A stretch of DNA of 64,000 nt from Ovis canadensis (GCF_042477335.2 NC_091251.1:84335501-84399500); one strand, 5' to 3'. Shown: positions 1 to 11,886, numbered from the stretch's first letter. Numbers and translations: made by a program. Notes: generated from the letters alone by a model not told the origin.

Positions 1-265
1 TCTGTCATTTGGAACCAGTTTCGGGGTCCAGGGATCAATATGGCTTGAGAATCTATTGAAATGGGGTAGAAATCCCCTGGGGTCTCCCTGGGCTGGATAA
101 TAATTGGTGTAGGAAATAACCAAAGGTCTCCGTGGCTTATTTGGAGATGGTGATGTGGCCTCTTGGAACTATCTGAACATTAACTAAGTTAACTAACTAA
201 CTTAGAACATTCTGGTTGGACCTGCATGTAATTCAGGTTTAAAAAAATCACTCTTTTTGTATTTT
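1..265. other. No gene recognised (unique sequence)
   Basis: I recognise no conserved coding motif or repeat family here. The short open frames show no domain. Confidence 0.5.
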
Positions 266-530
266 CATTTTCCAGCCTCATTGAGATATAATTGACATAT
301 AACATGTGTGAGTTTAAGATGTACAAAGGGTTGATCTGATACACGAACAAATGATTACCACCATACCTTACACCTGCATCACGGAACGTCAGGGCTATCT
401 CTTTTTCTTGGTTAGAACATTTAAGATCTACTCTCGAAACAACTTGCAAGTTCTCAGTCACTGTGTTGAGAGACGCTTACAACTCTGTTCTGGGCTTTTG
501 TTTTCCACAGAGTATGCTTGGCAGCTCCCC
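266..530 (-). repeat. Old L1 (L1M-type) 3'UTR fragment
   Basis: The stretch beginning 'cctcattgagatataattga' and continuing through a diverged 'aagatgtacaaagg' and 'accaccatacc' matches the 3'UTR of old mammalian L1 elements read in reverse. It is heavily diverged and non-coding. The subfamily cannot be named by eye and the right edge is approximate. Confidence 0.6.
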
Positions 531-2159
531 AGCTGACCCGGTTTGGTTATAGCGAAAAGGACTGACTTCATCTTGTCACTGCCTGCAGATTCAATAACAT
601 GTCATTAGAAGCAGTGGGGCGTTACCAGATTAGCAGTGTGTATTTAGAAGTCTTTCAAAACATCTGAGTCTGATTAACTTGAAATTCTTTAATTTTAACT
701 GATTATCTTTAACAAGAAAAAAATTTTTTTCTAATAATATTATTTTATCTACCCAGTAACTAGGTTCTAATTATGAAGAAAGGGATTCTCTTCTGTTTAT
801 CCCTTTCACCTTCTCTCTGTCAGATGCATTTGACAAAAATTGATTGTTTTGGTTGGAATGAGAAATGGCTCTCCTTCTTCCGTTCACCCTTGTATGTGTT
901 GGTGATAACTAGTGAAACCGTGTTCTTCTGATTACTCTTGTGGCCAACATTATGTTTTCTTTTTGATGCTGTGACTGAGTTAAGGAGCTCAACTGGCTCT
1001 TGTGAAAATGACTGTTGCTCCAAAGGATTATGTGAAAATGCAGGACATCTTTTTTAACTTGAAAGAACGTTAATTAGAATTTTTTTGAGTCATGTTGACA
1101 TTGTAAACACAGAGTTTTATCACCTTTTGAATTACTGACAATTATAAAGTGTGGAGTTTGACTTTTCATTGTTCTTTATTTGTCCCAAGCAAACACAGTT
1201 TTAAAGGCAGGAGCTCAGAAATAATTTGGACCCTCAGGGTACTGGGCCCTTTCAGGCTGTCCCTGTTGGGATATTTATGAGGCTCAGGTTTTAATCCGCA
1301 ATGAAAAGCCTACATTTTGCACATGAAGAAACCCAAGCATAGAGAACAAATGAGTTATTTTGGAATTTACCTAAAGTTTATCAAAACTGTTGCTTTTTCT
1401 TTTCTTCCCCTTGTATATCCGTGGCATATGCAGCGAACACCTCCCTTGTATACAGAAAGGACTTGGAGATCTTCTGTTTGTCTCATAGTACTGAAAATTC
1501 TAGCACCTCTTAAATGAAACACTCTTGGATTTTTCTCTCATCACGTTTGCTTTTATAGGAAACGGGGGAGGCTAGGTTAGATGAACTGTGAGTGCTTGAT
1601 TGAATAAATATTCTTCTCCTTCTGCAAGGACCTGGATAAATTCATTGATTGTTGGCGTGGTGTCTAGAAAGCTTTTTTTTTTTTTTTTTAATAATTCATT
1701 AATTACAGATCACCAACAAAGTCCTTGAAGCCCAGAGGTGACACGGATAGAGGGCACGTTTGCACTACCAGACCCTGTTCAGCGCTATCTGAATCCAAGG
1801 TCATTTCCTAAGTAGGGTTAAAGAAACAAGCTTATCTTATGGCCATTGGTGGATTATTTAAACTATAATTTTGAATGGAGCTACAGATGTATATAGTAGG
1901 ATGATTATTAAGCAATTAAAAATTATTCTGCATAATATTAGTAGTTTACCATAGGAGTAGAGTGGTAATTGCATGTTAGTTTATCAATTATAATAACCAG
2001 GCAAGTTTTAAAAAATAATTCTTAGTGTTTTTGAAACAGATTCCAACAGATCCCATGAATGGGGATTCAGTCCTTTTGCAGTAAACTTGAGTGGTTTGAA
2101 TAAGCCTAAAACTGACACAGTTGATTAAAATAAAAACACCTCTTGCAACTAACATGCCA
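531..2159. other. No gene recognised; short poly(T)
   Basis: AT-rich unique sequence with a poly(T) run near 1672-1690. The poly(T) could be the tail of an unrecognised retroelement, but no body or target duplication is visible. The open frames are short and without domains. Confidence 0.5.
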
Positions 2160-2443
2160 AATTAAAACACGAATTTTCCACTCAAGTCTTACCCCTGAAG
2201 TCCTCAAATTGTATGAAAAGGAAGATCCAGGAATGTGCCTGGTGTAAGTGAGAATGGCAAGGAGAAGGCCAGTGTGCCTAGAACAGGGTGAGAGAAGGGG
2301 AGCAGGAGGTGAGGTGGGGGAGACGCTGGAGGGCCAGGTGGGGTGGTCCTGGGAGCTGGCGTGAAGACTGCATTTTACTCTCAGTGGGATTTGAAGCAGT
2401 GAAGGGTTTTGACGATTGGTGCAATGTGATCTAATATACATTT

Positions 2444-2642
2444 TGACAGTACTGGTGGTGGTGGTTTAGTCGCTAAATCATGTCCAACTCTTGTGACCCC
2501 ATGGACTGCAGTAGTCCAGAAGCCTGCCAGGCTTCTCTGTCCATGGGATTCTTCAGGCAAGAATACTGGAGTGGGTTGCCATTTCTGTCTCCAGGGGAAT
2601 CTTCCTAACCCATGAATCAAACCCAGGTCTCCTGCATTGTAG
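2444..2642 (-). mobile_element. Bov-tA SINE with 16-bp target duplication
   Basis: The reverse complement of a ruminant tRNA-headed SINE: 'ccatggactgcag', 'tgtccatgggattcttcagg', 'caagaatactggagtgggtt' and 'aggtctcctgcatt'. It is flanked by perfect 16-bp direct repeats 'gatctaatatacattt' at 2428-2443 and 2643-2658, which fixes the insertion precisely inside the older L2. The long open frame across it is a by-product of the SINE. Confidence 0.93.
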
Positions 2643-3166
2643 GATCTAATATACATTTGCTCAGCTGCTTTTTTGAGAATTGGTGAAAGGTGGATGAAGG
2701 GTGACCCCAGTTGGGTAGAGTGTTGGCTACCAATGATCATAGCTTGATTCAGGAGAGGAGCAATAGCGGTGGTGAGAACTAGTCAGCATTTGGAGACACA
2801 TACCCACACACACGCTCACTCATCTTTATATGACATGCATCAGCTAGAACTGACAGAATCCACTAGTTGGATGGGGTATGAGACAAAGAGAGCTGTCAGG
2901 GGTCATTGGAAGGATTTTGGCCTGAGTGCCAGAAGGAAGAAGTTGCCATGAACTTGGAGAGAAGACACTGGAAAGACTAGGTTTGGTCAGGTGAAGGTTG
3001 GCATGGGAAGGGGACCAGGAGTCGAGTTTTGTAGCATCAAGTCTGAGATGTCTCTTACACATCCTTGTAGGGATGTTGAGCGGGTAGTTAAATGTCTGAG
3101 TTTGGAGTTTAAAGGAAAGATTTGGTCTTGATATAGAGTTTCGAAAGTCATAAACATTTGGGTGAT

Positions 3167-3498
3167 GCTTATTTATTATTGTATTCATTTTTGCCTATGC
3201 TGGGTCTTCGTTGCTGTGTGGGCTTTTCTCTAGCTGTGGTGAGTGGGGGCTGCTCTCTAGTTGCCATGGGTGGGCTTCTCACCACCGTGTCTTCTCCTGT
3301 TGTGGAGCACAGGTATGTGGGCTTCAGTAGTTGCAGCGTATGGACGCCATAGTTGTGGCTCCCAGGTTCTAGAGCACAGGCTGAACACTTGCCGTGCTTG
3401 GGCTCAGCTGCTCCACGGCATGTGGGCTCTTCCCCAATCAGAGATCGAACCTGCGCCTCCTGCATTGGCTTTACCACTGAGCCATCAAGGAAGCCCTC
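3167..3498 (-). mobile_element. CHR-type SINE (cetartiodactyl)
   Basis: Contains 'cagagatcgaacctgcgcct', 'cctgcattggctttaccact' and 'gagccatcaaggaagccc', the reverse complement of the tRNA-like head, plus the CHR body ('gctgtgtgggcttttctcta', 'gggctgctctctagttgc'). Direct repeats 'gggtgat' lie at 3160-3166 and 3499-3505. CHR SINEs are shared by ruminants, whales and hippos, so this insertion predates the Bov SINEs nearby. Confidence 0.88.
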
Positions 3499-3730
3499 GG
3501 GTGATATTTAAAACCATGATATTGGCTCACATCCCCACTAAGGAGTAAGCACAGGTGTGGAAAAGAAGTGGCCAAGAACCCAGGGGTCAGGAAGGAGGAC
3601 CAGCAGAGACTTACAAGGAGTAAGCAGGGAGGTAGGAGGAAAACCAGGAGAGTTCACGTCCTAGAAGCCAAGTGAGAATCTGTTTCAAGTGGAGAGGATG
3701 GTCAGCCATGTCAAATGTGGTTGGTAAATT

Positions 3731-5079
3731 AGATAAGGATCACCTTAGTGTGGGTTCCTTTAAAAGCAGAACCTGTGAACAAGGTATTCAGTACAGGTAT
3801 TTTATTTGGAGGTGATCCAAGAGAGAGGAATGGGAGGATGTTAGAAGTGAGAAAGAAGCCATTCAAGGGTATGTAACTGAGGCCATTGCTCTGGATTATG
3901 GGGTCAGCTCCACTGAGACATCTGAGAAGGGGCCCGAGTGCCCCCAGACTCATCTGTACAGGTGATGGGAAGCTGGGACATTCATCTGGCCCCCCACTGG
4001 TTCAGAGTTTTCCTGGGAATGTTAACTTCCCCTCTGCTTCTGTGCTTCGCAGGCTCCAGTGGGAGAAAGCCTTGAGACAGAAGAGCAGAGAGGTCAGGTG
4101 GGTGCTTGGCGAGGAATGCTGTTAATGAGCATGGAACTTTCTATCACAGCTGTGGCTGAAATCAGAGGTGGGCCCAGGGAACAAGAGTGGGGTCATTACA
4201 CATGTCTGCTTCAAAGACTGATAGTCGACTGTTGGTTTTTACCAAGTGGATGTCTTTGACTTTGAGAAAACAGTTGAGTGGTGGGGCAGGCCTGGTTGGC
4301 GTAGGTTAAGGAGAGGTACTGGAGAACGGAGCATCCAACAGAGAGGAGTCAGGAGGCAGCAGGAAGGCGGGATCAAGAGAGGCTTATTTATTTATTTTTT
4401 TAAGATGGGAGAAACAACAGCATTTAGACGGATGGATTCAGTGGAGGGAAAAATCTTTGATGTGAGAGAAAGAAGAGTGTTCTTAAGTGGAGAAGAGTGA
4501 GACCTGGTGCATAAATGGAGGATTTACGCTCCGATGGGAACGTGGCCAGTTAATCTGTAGTGAAGGGAGAGAGTGTATGGAAAGCCCGGCCCTTCTGATG
4601 GTCTTTGTTCCTTCCCTGAGAAGGAAGAAACACGATTATCACTGAGAGAGGAGCGGGGTGGGGGTGCTGGTGGTTTGAGGTGAGGAGAAGGTGAGGGAGG
4701 GTCATCTGGGATTGCAAAGCATGAGTGCAGCGGGCATGGAAAGTGAGAGTCGAGATTTAGAAACATCTATAAAAGTTGGTACTGCTGTAATGCTTTTATC
4801 GTATCTTACAAAAATATTGGTCTATACTGGATTGGAAATAAGAATATGTGGCCCTTCACAGCAGATAGTTTGAGAGGCACTGGCCTGGCAGAGGATGGAC
4901 CAGGGATAGAGTCTGATGCCCACACAGCCTGAAGGGGCTCCTGAGGGGCTCCTGAGGCTTGTGGTCCTGAGTACTGTGGGAGGCCACTCAGCTCCCCCAG
5001 TGGTTTCCTCCAATCTTGTCTGGCTGGGGTTGGATTCAACAAGAGTTGAATTTTATGGAGTGCAGTTTTGCTCAGTGAG
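3731..5079. other. No gene; probably ancient repeat-derived
   Basis: No exon structure or conserved protein is recognised. Parts near 4290-4760 (for example 'gatcaagagaggctta' and 'aagatgggagaaacaaca') resemble an ancient interspersed repeat that I cannot name. A small tandem duplication of 'ggggctcctga' occurs near 4933-4955. The open frames encode no known domain. Confidence 0.4.
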
Positions 5080-5091
5080 TCTGATGCAGTG

Positions 5092-5219
5092 CATACCTGC
5101 TAAGTCCCTTCAGTCATGTCAAACTCTGCAACCCCGTGGACTGTAGCCCGCCAGGCTCCTCTGTTCATGGGGATTCTCCAGGCAAGACTATTAGAGTGGG
5201 TTGCCATGCCCTCTTCCAA
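5092..5219 (-). mobile_element. Truncated Bov SINE with target duplication
   Basis: Reverse-complement Bov SINE sequence ('ctgctaagtcccttcagtca', 'ggactgtagcccgccaggct', 'gttgccatgccctcttcca'). It is flanked by the 12-bp repeat 'tctgatgcagtg' at 5080-5091 and 5220-5231. At about 128 bp it is shorter than the usual ~200 bp; the tRNA-like head is missing. Confidence 0.92.
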
Positions 5220-5231
5220 TCTGATGCAGTG

Positions 5232-5599
5232 GAAAGATGTAATGAGTTTGTGGAATTTCCAGTGAGATGTGTGATGCCCCACCATGGCGTTGGGAACTGA
5301 GCAAAGGCAGCAAATTGTGGGGCGGGTGAGAGGTTCTGAGGAGGTAGTGGGGTTGAGGGAGTGTCAGACCTGGAAGAATCAGATGGTGCGACTGAGGTTC
5401 TAAGAGGAGAGACCTAGAATTGAGGGAGAGAGCAGGATTCTTGACAACACTGCTCACAACAACAAACACTGGGAAACTGAATGCATTATTTTGCATGAAT
5501 ACAATGGACAATTTTGAAACCATTGGAAGTCCTGTGGTTGTCCTGTTTCTTTGTGGACACAGAAGTGTTCAGGACATATAAGTGAAAGAAAGATGGGTT
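5232..5599. other. No gene recognised
   Basis: Purine-rich unique or ancient-repeat sequence without a recognisable coding motif. Confidence 0.45.
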
Positions 5600-5610
5600 A
5601 CAAAACAATT

Positions 5611-6394
5611 CCACAGGCTGGAATCAACATTGCCGGGAGAAATAACAACCTCAGATATGCAAATGACACCACTCTGATCGCAGAAAGAGAAGAGGAACTA
5701 AAGAGCCTCTTGATGAAAGTGAAAGTGGAGAGTGAAAAAGTTGGCTTAAAACTCAGCATTCAGAAAACTAGGATCATGGCGTCCAGTCCCATCACTTCAT
5801 GGCAACTAGATGGGGAAACAATAGAAACAGTGAGAGACTTTATTTTGGGGGGCTCCCAAATCACTGCAGATGGGGAGTGATTTCAGCCATGAAATTAAAA
5901 GACCCTTGCTCCTTGGAAGAAAAGCTATGATCAACCTCGACAACATATTAAAAAGCAGGGATATCACTTTGCCAACAAAAGTCTATCTAGTCAAAACTAT
6001 GGTTTTTCCAGTGATCATGTACAGCCAAAAAATTGATGCTTCCAAACTGTCATGCTGGAGAAGACTCTTGAGAATCCTTTGGACAACACCAGTCAATCCT
6101 AATGGAAATCAACCCTGGATATTCATTGGAAGGGTTGATGCTGAAGCTGAAGCTCCAATACTTTGGCCACCTGATGCGAAGAACCAACTCATTAGTAAAG
6201 ATCCTGATGCTGGGAAAGATTGAAGGCAGGAGGAGAAGGGGACGACAGAGGATGAGATGGTTGGATGGCATCACTGACTCAATGGACATGAGTTTGAGCA
6301 AACTCTGGGAAAGAGTGAAGGATAAGGAAGTCCAGCGTGCTGCAGTCCATGGGGTCACAAAGAGTCAGATGTGACTGAGAGACTGAGCAAAACA
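5611..6394 (+). mobile_element. BovB LINE, 5'-truncated, with 11-bp target duplication
   Basis: Plus-strand BovB 3' part. It starts inside the reverse-transcriptase domain, just before the catalytic box, and runs through '[12 protein letters not shown]' and '[20 protein letters not shown]' to the SINE-like 3' end 'catggggtcacaaagagtca'. The catalytic YADD box reads YAND, so the copy is dead even apart from truncation, and frameshifts split the frame near 5880 and 6100-6220. Direct repeats 'acaaaacaatt' at 5600-5610 and 6395-6405 bound it. BovB is an RTE-clade LINE, known for its patchy distribution across vertebrates, and it mobilises the Bov SINEs, which share its 3' end. Confidence 0.95.
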
Positions 6395-6499
6395 ACAAAA
6401 CAATTTGCAGATTTAAGTTGTAGAATTTACGATGATTGTTTTTGAGGTAAAAATGTAAACATTTTAATGCATAGACGTCTTAACCACGGGAGTGTCTGG

Positions 6500-7740
6500 A
6501 TATCTTAATTACAGGTGCTTTTTATTTTCTGTTTAATAATATTTGATTATATATTGTTATATTCTTATAGTTTTATTAACACAATTTACATAAAATAAAA
6601 TTCACCTATTTTAAGTGCACTATTGTATTTGTTGCTGTTTGGTTGCTCAGTTGTGTCTGACTCCTTTGCAGCCTCATGGACTGTAGCCCGCCAGGCTCCT
6701 CTGTCCATGGAATTTCCCAAGCAAGAGTACTTGAGTGGGTTGCCATTTCCTTCTCCAGGGGATCTTCCTGACTGACCCAGGGATATAACCTGCATCTTTT
6801 GCACTGCAGGCAGCTTCTCTGCCCCTGAGTCACTGGGGAAGTACCATTGTATAAGTTTTGAAAAATATACACAATTCAGTATCCTCCATGCTCATGATAT
6901 AGAACATTTTCCTCACTCCCAGATTTTGCTTGTACTCCTGTGCAAACTCTGGCAACTAATGGTTTGCTTCCTCTCACTACATTTTTCCTTTTCTAAAATT
7001 TCAGGTAGATGGAATTAATACAAGTTCTCTGTCAGATATTTTTTACCTATATTTTCTTGTAGTCTGTTGCTTGCCTTTTCATTTTCCTAACAGTGTGTTC
7101 TGAAGAGCAAGTTTTAAATTTGATAAAATTAGTTTTTTTTGAAACAATTTTTTTTTACTTTGTGCTTACTCTGTTCTACTTAGGAAATCTTTGCCTAAAA
7201 CCACAAGTAATTTTTCCATTTTTTTCTAGAAGTTTATAGTTTTAGATATTACATTTAGTTCTAATGATCAATTTTATGTTTTTGTTCATGTTGTTAACCA
7301 AGGGTCAAAGTTTTTTTTTTTTTTTTTTTACTGCACACAGATATCTAATTGTTTTAGTACCACTTGTTGAAAAAGATTATCCTTTCCCCGTTGAATTGGT
7401 TTGACACTTTTATTGGAAATTTACTGACTATATCCGTGTGAGATTATTTCCAGTGTCTGTTCTCTTTCATTGGTATCTGTGTCTGTCTTTATGCCAGATA
7501 TTTATTATATATTATATACAGTCTGCTGTATACTACCTATTATACCAAAAAAGTAAAATAAGTGTTGTGATCAGGCAGTGTAATTCTTCTCCCTTTCTTG
7601 TTGTTTTTCTTTTTTTTTTTTAAATGCTTTTGGATAATTGAAGTCATTTGTATCTCCAATAAATTTTAGAATCAGTGTGTCAATTTCTAAGAATCAGTTC
7701 TCTCAGATTTTCTTGTTATATTGTAATATATTGCTTATGG
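6500..7740 (-). repeat. Old L1, 3' end and ORF2 C-terminal region
   Basis: Minus-strand L1M-type sequence. 'aaattcacctattttaagtg' and 'gatatagaacattttcctca' belong to the 3'UTR. From about 7020 to 7740 the text matches the 3' part of ORF2 ('ctaggaaatctttgcctaaa'-like, 'ccacttgttgaaaaagatta', 'catccgtgtgagattatttc'-like). It is broken by a Bov SINE at 6628-6843 and by poly(T) runs near 7312 and 7609. No intact frame remains. Confidence 0.75.
6628..6843 (-). mobile_element. Bov-tA SINE inside old L1
   Basis: Reverse-complement Bov SINE: 'tggttgctcagttgtgtctg', 'ggactgtagcccgccaggct', 'ggttgccatttccttctcca', 'tgagtcactggggaag'. A short imperfect direct repeat ('attgta' context) flanks it. The open frames here are SINE shadows. 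Confidence 0.88.
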
Positions 7741-7746
7741 AGAGGA

Positions 7747-8125
7747 AAAGAAATAAAAGATGTACTGATTGAAAAGGAAGAAGTAAAACTCTCTTTATTT
7801 GCAGTTTTATTCTCATGGTGATTCATTTCTTCATACGGTTGGGGAGGATTTTGCTAGTTCATCATCAGCTATGAGTTTCCCCTGTATTCAATACATAGAA
7901 GACCGATAGTCCCTGACCTGTCAGTTATAATCTATATTAACGTTACTAGAAATATTCAGTGAGGCTAGAGTTTCAAAGGTTACAAGGTAAAATATACAAA
8001 AACCACAATCTTTTTTTAAAATATTCTAGCAATTAACTTAAAACACAATGATATTTACAATTAAAAACAATACTATGTATACTAGCATAAAAATGAAAAT
8101 ACTTGGGCAACAATGTAACTAAAGA
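7747..8125 (+). repeat. Inverted L1 ORF2 segment
   Basis: This piece reads as L1 ORF2 on the plus strand: an '[11 protein letters not shown]'-like stretch, the start of the RT catalytic region, ending in a diverged 'KYLGINLT'-like stretch ('aaaatgaaaatacttgggca'). The L1 sequence on both sides reads on the minus strand, and its content falls between the two flanking pieces in ORF2 order. This fits either twin-primed insertion or a later local inversion. Confidence 0.65.
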
Positions 8126-8760
8126 TGATATTGTTGAATAGAAGGCATTGCTCCAGTCTTAGGGTGTCTTTCATCATTTAGTCTGATGTTACCTGTAGAT
8201 GTTTTGTAGTTTTCCTTTATCAAGTTGAGGCAGTTGCCTTCTGTTCCTAGTTTGCTGAGCACTTTGATCAAGAATGGATGTAGAAGTTTGTCAGCTACAT
8301 TTTCTGCATCTGTTGAGAAGATGATATGATTTTTCTTCCATAGTCTATTAGTATGTTGAATTGTGTTGATTGATTTTGAATGTTGACCCATTCCTGCATT
8401 CCTGGAATAAACACCCCTTGGTCTTATGTATTATTCTTTTTTAATGATTGTTGGATTTCTTTGGATAAAATTAAGAATTTTTATGTCTATGTTCTTATTA
8501 ATGAAAAATGTTGGTTTTCTTAATGTTTTTTGCCCAGGGATTTTACCAAGATAATTCTGACCTCATAAAATGAGTTGGGAGTTGTTTCTTTATTTTCCAT
8601 TTTCTTGAAGTATTTGTGCAAAACTGATATTATTTCTTCTTTAAATGTTTAGTACAATTCCTTAGTGAAGCTATCAGGTCCTGGAGGGCTTTTCTTTTTA
8701 ACTACAAATTCAATGTCTTTAATAGATATAAGGGCATTTTGGGTTTTCTTCTTTCTTCTT
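8119..8760 (-). repeat. Old L1 ORF2 reverse-transcriptase fragment
   Basis: Minus-strand translation shows L1 RT-like text ('IRLNDERHPKTGAMPSIQ', 'HSKSINTIQHTNRLWKKNH'). The nucleotide stretch 'ttcctgcattcctggaataa' is typical of L1 ORF2 in reverse. The frame is degenerate. Confidence 0.75.
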
Positions 8761-8769
8761 TTTTCTTTT

Positions 8770-9365
8770 TTGCATACAAAAAGCTGTAGATACTTTTCTT
8801 TATGTGGCAGGAGCACTTAACATAAGTTTTACTGTCTTAGCAAAATTTTAAGTATACAGTACAGTATTGTTAACCACATGCCATACATTGCACCATAAAT
8901 CTCCAGAACTTATTTATTTTGTGTCACTGAAACATTGTACCTTTTCACCAACACCTCCCCAGTTTTCCTCTCCCTTGTCCGCTAATGGCCACCTTCTTCT
9001 TTCTCTCTTATCCCCTGGCAACCACCATCTACTGTCTGTGTTTAATTATTTAGATTCCATAGTTGAGATCGTGTAGTGTCTGTGTTTTTGTGACTGGCTT
9101 ATTTCACCTAGTGTAACATCTGCAGATCTGTCCATCTTGTTGCAAATGGCAGGATTTCTTCCTTTTTAAAGTCTCAACAGTAATTAAATATATGTATGTA
9201 CCACATTTTCTTCATTCATCCACTGATGGACATTATTCCATCATATCTTATCTATTCCCATATCTTGTTTGTTGTGAATGATGCTGCAATTAACATGGGA
9301 ATACAGATATTTCTTTGAGGGCTAGAGTTCAGTTCCTTTGGATATATAATCAGAAGTGCTCTTGA
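8770..9365 (-). repeat. Old L1 3'UTR fragment
   Basis: 'ccataaatctccagaactta', 'ctggcaaccaccatctactg', 'tagattccatagttgagatc', 'ggcttatttcacctagtgta' and 'catccactgatggacat' are the reverse complement of the old mammalian L1 3' region. No coding potential. Confidence 0.8.
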
Positions 9366-9369
9366 GTTT

Positions 9370-11105
9370 CTAAATAGTTGGAATTCTTTTTGTTATTGAT
9401 TTCATACTTAATTCTGTGTAATTACATAATATACTTTGGAGAGGTGAATCCTTTTGAATTTATTGAGACTTATTTTATTGCCCAGATTATGGTCTTGGTA
9501 AATGTGCAGTTGATAAGAATGTATATTTTTGTTGCTGTTGATGGACAATGTTCTATAAATGCCATTTAGATTAATTTGTTAGGTCATGTTTTTGTAGTGT
9601 TTTACATCCTCATTGTATTTCTGTCTGCTTTTTTACTAATCATTAAAATTGGATATTGAAATATCTAATTATGAGTTTGTCTACTTATCCTTCTAATTCC
9701 ATTAGTGTTTATTTCATACATTTTGAAACTTTTTATTTATCTGAATAAACACTGAGGATTGTTGTGTACTCCTGATATGTCAATCTCTTTATTGTTATGT
9801 AATGATTTTTTTTTTTTCTGGGAATATTCCTTATTCTGAAATCTACATAGATCTTAGTCTAGCCACTGGGTTTTCTTTTGATTATTATTAGTGCAATTTA
9901 TCTTTTTCATCCTTTTTTAAAATTTGTAATCTCTCTCTTTCTATATATATATATATATATTTTACTTGAAGTGAGATACTTGTAGATAGCATACATAGTT
10001 GAATCTTGCTTTCTTTTATCTAATCTTAGTCTGTCTGTTAGTTGGTGAGTTTAGGCCATTTCTGTTTAAGGTTATTATTTTTGTTGTTGGATTTAAATGT
10101 ATCTTACTGTTTGTTTTCTATTTGTCTTATCTATTCTTTGTTCTTTCTTCTTTGCTTTTTACCTTCTTTTAGATTGGATGCATATTATGTTTCTATTTTA
10201 GTTTTTTATTTCTTATTAGCTACACCTTTTTGTTTAGTATTTGCACTAGAGTTTACAGTATATTTTAAAAATTCATCACAGTCCACCTTCAAATAATATT
10301 ATAGTCCTTTCCATAGACATTCCCGCCACCTGTACAAGAGAACTGTATACTTTCTCTCCTTCTCTTGTTTGCCATTGTTTTACCACTAGATATGTTGTAT
10401 ACCCAACAATACATTGTTATTATCTTTGCTTTTAAATATTATAGATAGATTAGAAATTTGAAAATTAAATTTATCCACATTTTCACCATTTCCAATGCTC
10501 CTCATTCTTTCTGTAGATCCAAATTTTCACCTGGCATTATTTTCCTTCCATTGAAGGATATCCTTTAACACATGCAGGGATTCTTGTGATATTGTCTTTC
10601 AGACTTTGTGTGTCTGAAAAAGTCTTTATTACACTTTCATTTTTAAGGGAAGTTTTTTCTAGGTGTAAAATTCTAGCTGGCCCACTTTTTTGTTAATGAA
10701 CTTTGAAGAGGTTCTCACAATATCTCTGACTTGCATTGTTTCTAATGAGAAGCCTATTGTCATTTTTATCATTTGGGTTTGTTTAGCTTCCTACGTATTG
10801 GAGAAGGAAATGGCAACCCACTCCAGTGTTCTTGCCTGGAGAATCCCAGGGACGGGGGAGCCTGGTGGGCTGCCGTCTATGGGATCACACAGAGTCAGAC
10901 ACGACTGAAGTGACAGCAGCAGCAGCAGTAGCAGCAGCTTCTTACGTAAGTGATTTTATAATTTTCTTAAAGTATGGAAAATCTTGTGGCCATTTTTTAT
11001 TCAAATATTTTGTTCTATACTGTTCTCCTTTGGCACTCTTCTTACATGTTAGGCTGTGTGATTATCCAAAACCACAGGATCTCCTTTATTAACAGTCTTT
11101 TTTAT
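9370..11105 (-). repeat. Old L1 5'-region fragment, interrupted
   Basis: AT-rich sequence such as 'aattgttgagact'-like text near 9456, 'gtgcagttgataagaatgta' near 9505 and 'tctaggtgtaaaattctagc' near 10660 resembles the 5' region of old L1 elements in reverse. A (TA)n run lies at about 9943-9960. It is split by a Bov SINE (10798-10935), and probably resumes after a younger L1 at about 12888-13130. Confidence 0.55.
10798..10935 (+). mobile_element. Bov-A SINE with (AGC)n tail and 13-bp target duplication
   Basis: 'ttggagaaggaaatggcaac', 'cactccagtgttcttgcctg' and 'cacagagtcagacacgactg', ending in an AGC-repeat tail. Direct repeats 'agcttcctacgta' (10785-10797) and 'agcttcttacgta' (10936-10948) differ at one base. 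This subtype lacks the tRNA-like head. Confidence 0.93.
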
Positions 11106-11802
11106 TTTCTTAAAAAATTATTTTTTTTTAATTGGAAGATAATTGCTTTACAATGTTGTGTTGGTGTCTGTCATACATCAACATGAATCAGCCATAAGTA
11201 TACATATGTCCCCTCCCTCTTGAACCTCCCTTCCACCTTCCACTCCATCCCATCCCTCTAGATTGTCACAGAGGACTGGGTTGAGCTCCATGTGTCACAC
11301 AGCAAATTCCCACTAGCTATCTGTTTTACATATGGTAATGTATATGTTTCAATTTGTCCCACCTCTCCTTCCCCCACCGTGTCTTGGTTTTTTATGGCCA
11401 AGTAATATTCCATTGTATGTATGTACCACGACTTCTTTATCCATTCATCTGTTGATGGACATCTAGGTTGCTTCCTTGTCCTGGCTGTTATAAATAGTGC
11501 TTCAGTGATCACTGGGGTACATGTGTCTTTTACAATTTTGATTTTCTCAGGGTATATGCCCAGTGGTGGGATTGTGCAGTCATATAGCAGTTTTGTTCCT
11601 AGTCTTTTTTTTTTTTTTTAAAGAAATCTTCTTACTGTTCTTCATAGTGGCTATGTCAATTTACATTGCCACCAACTGTGCAAGAGGGTTCCCTTTTCGC
11701 CACATCCTCTCCAGGTTTTTTGGTTTGTAGATTTTTTGATGCTGGCCATTTTGACTGGTGTGAGGTAACACCTCATTGTAGTTTTGATTTGTACTTCTCT
11801 AG

Positions 11803-11886
11803 GAAATGGCAACCCAGAGGGGCCTTGCAGGCTACAGTCCATGGGGTTGCAAAGAGTCGGACATGACTGAGCAACTTCACTTTCAC
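11803..11886 (+). mobile_element. Internally deleted Bov SINE in L1
   Basis: 'ggaaatggcaacccagaggg' joins directly to 'gcaggctacagtccatgggg' and 'gcaaagagtcggacatgact'. The middle of the SINE ('ccactccag' to 'gacagagg') is missing. It splits the L1 phrase that normally continues after 'cttctcta'. Confidence 0.85.

Larger units (their letters stand above)
2160..3730 (-). repeat. Long LINE-2 (L2) remnant, interrupted by two SINEs
   Basis: Plus-strand phrases match the reverse complement of L2: 'gtgaagggttttgacgatt', a diverged 'gatgttgagcgggtagtta', 'gtctgagtttggagttta', and near 3640 'ggtaggaggaaaaccagga' followed by 'agaagccaagtgagaa' and 'tgtcaaatg'. These are colinear and cover the reverse-transcriptase and 3' parts of L2 on the minus strand. 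Stops and frameshifts are frequent, so this is a fossil. It is split by a Bov SINE (2444-2642) and a CHR SINE (3167-3498). Edges are approximate. L2 was active early in mammalian evolution, so this is among the oldest material in the window. Confidence 0.7.
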
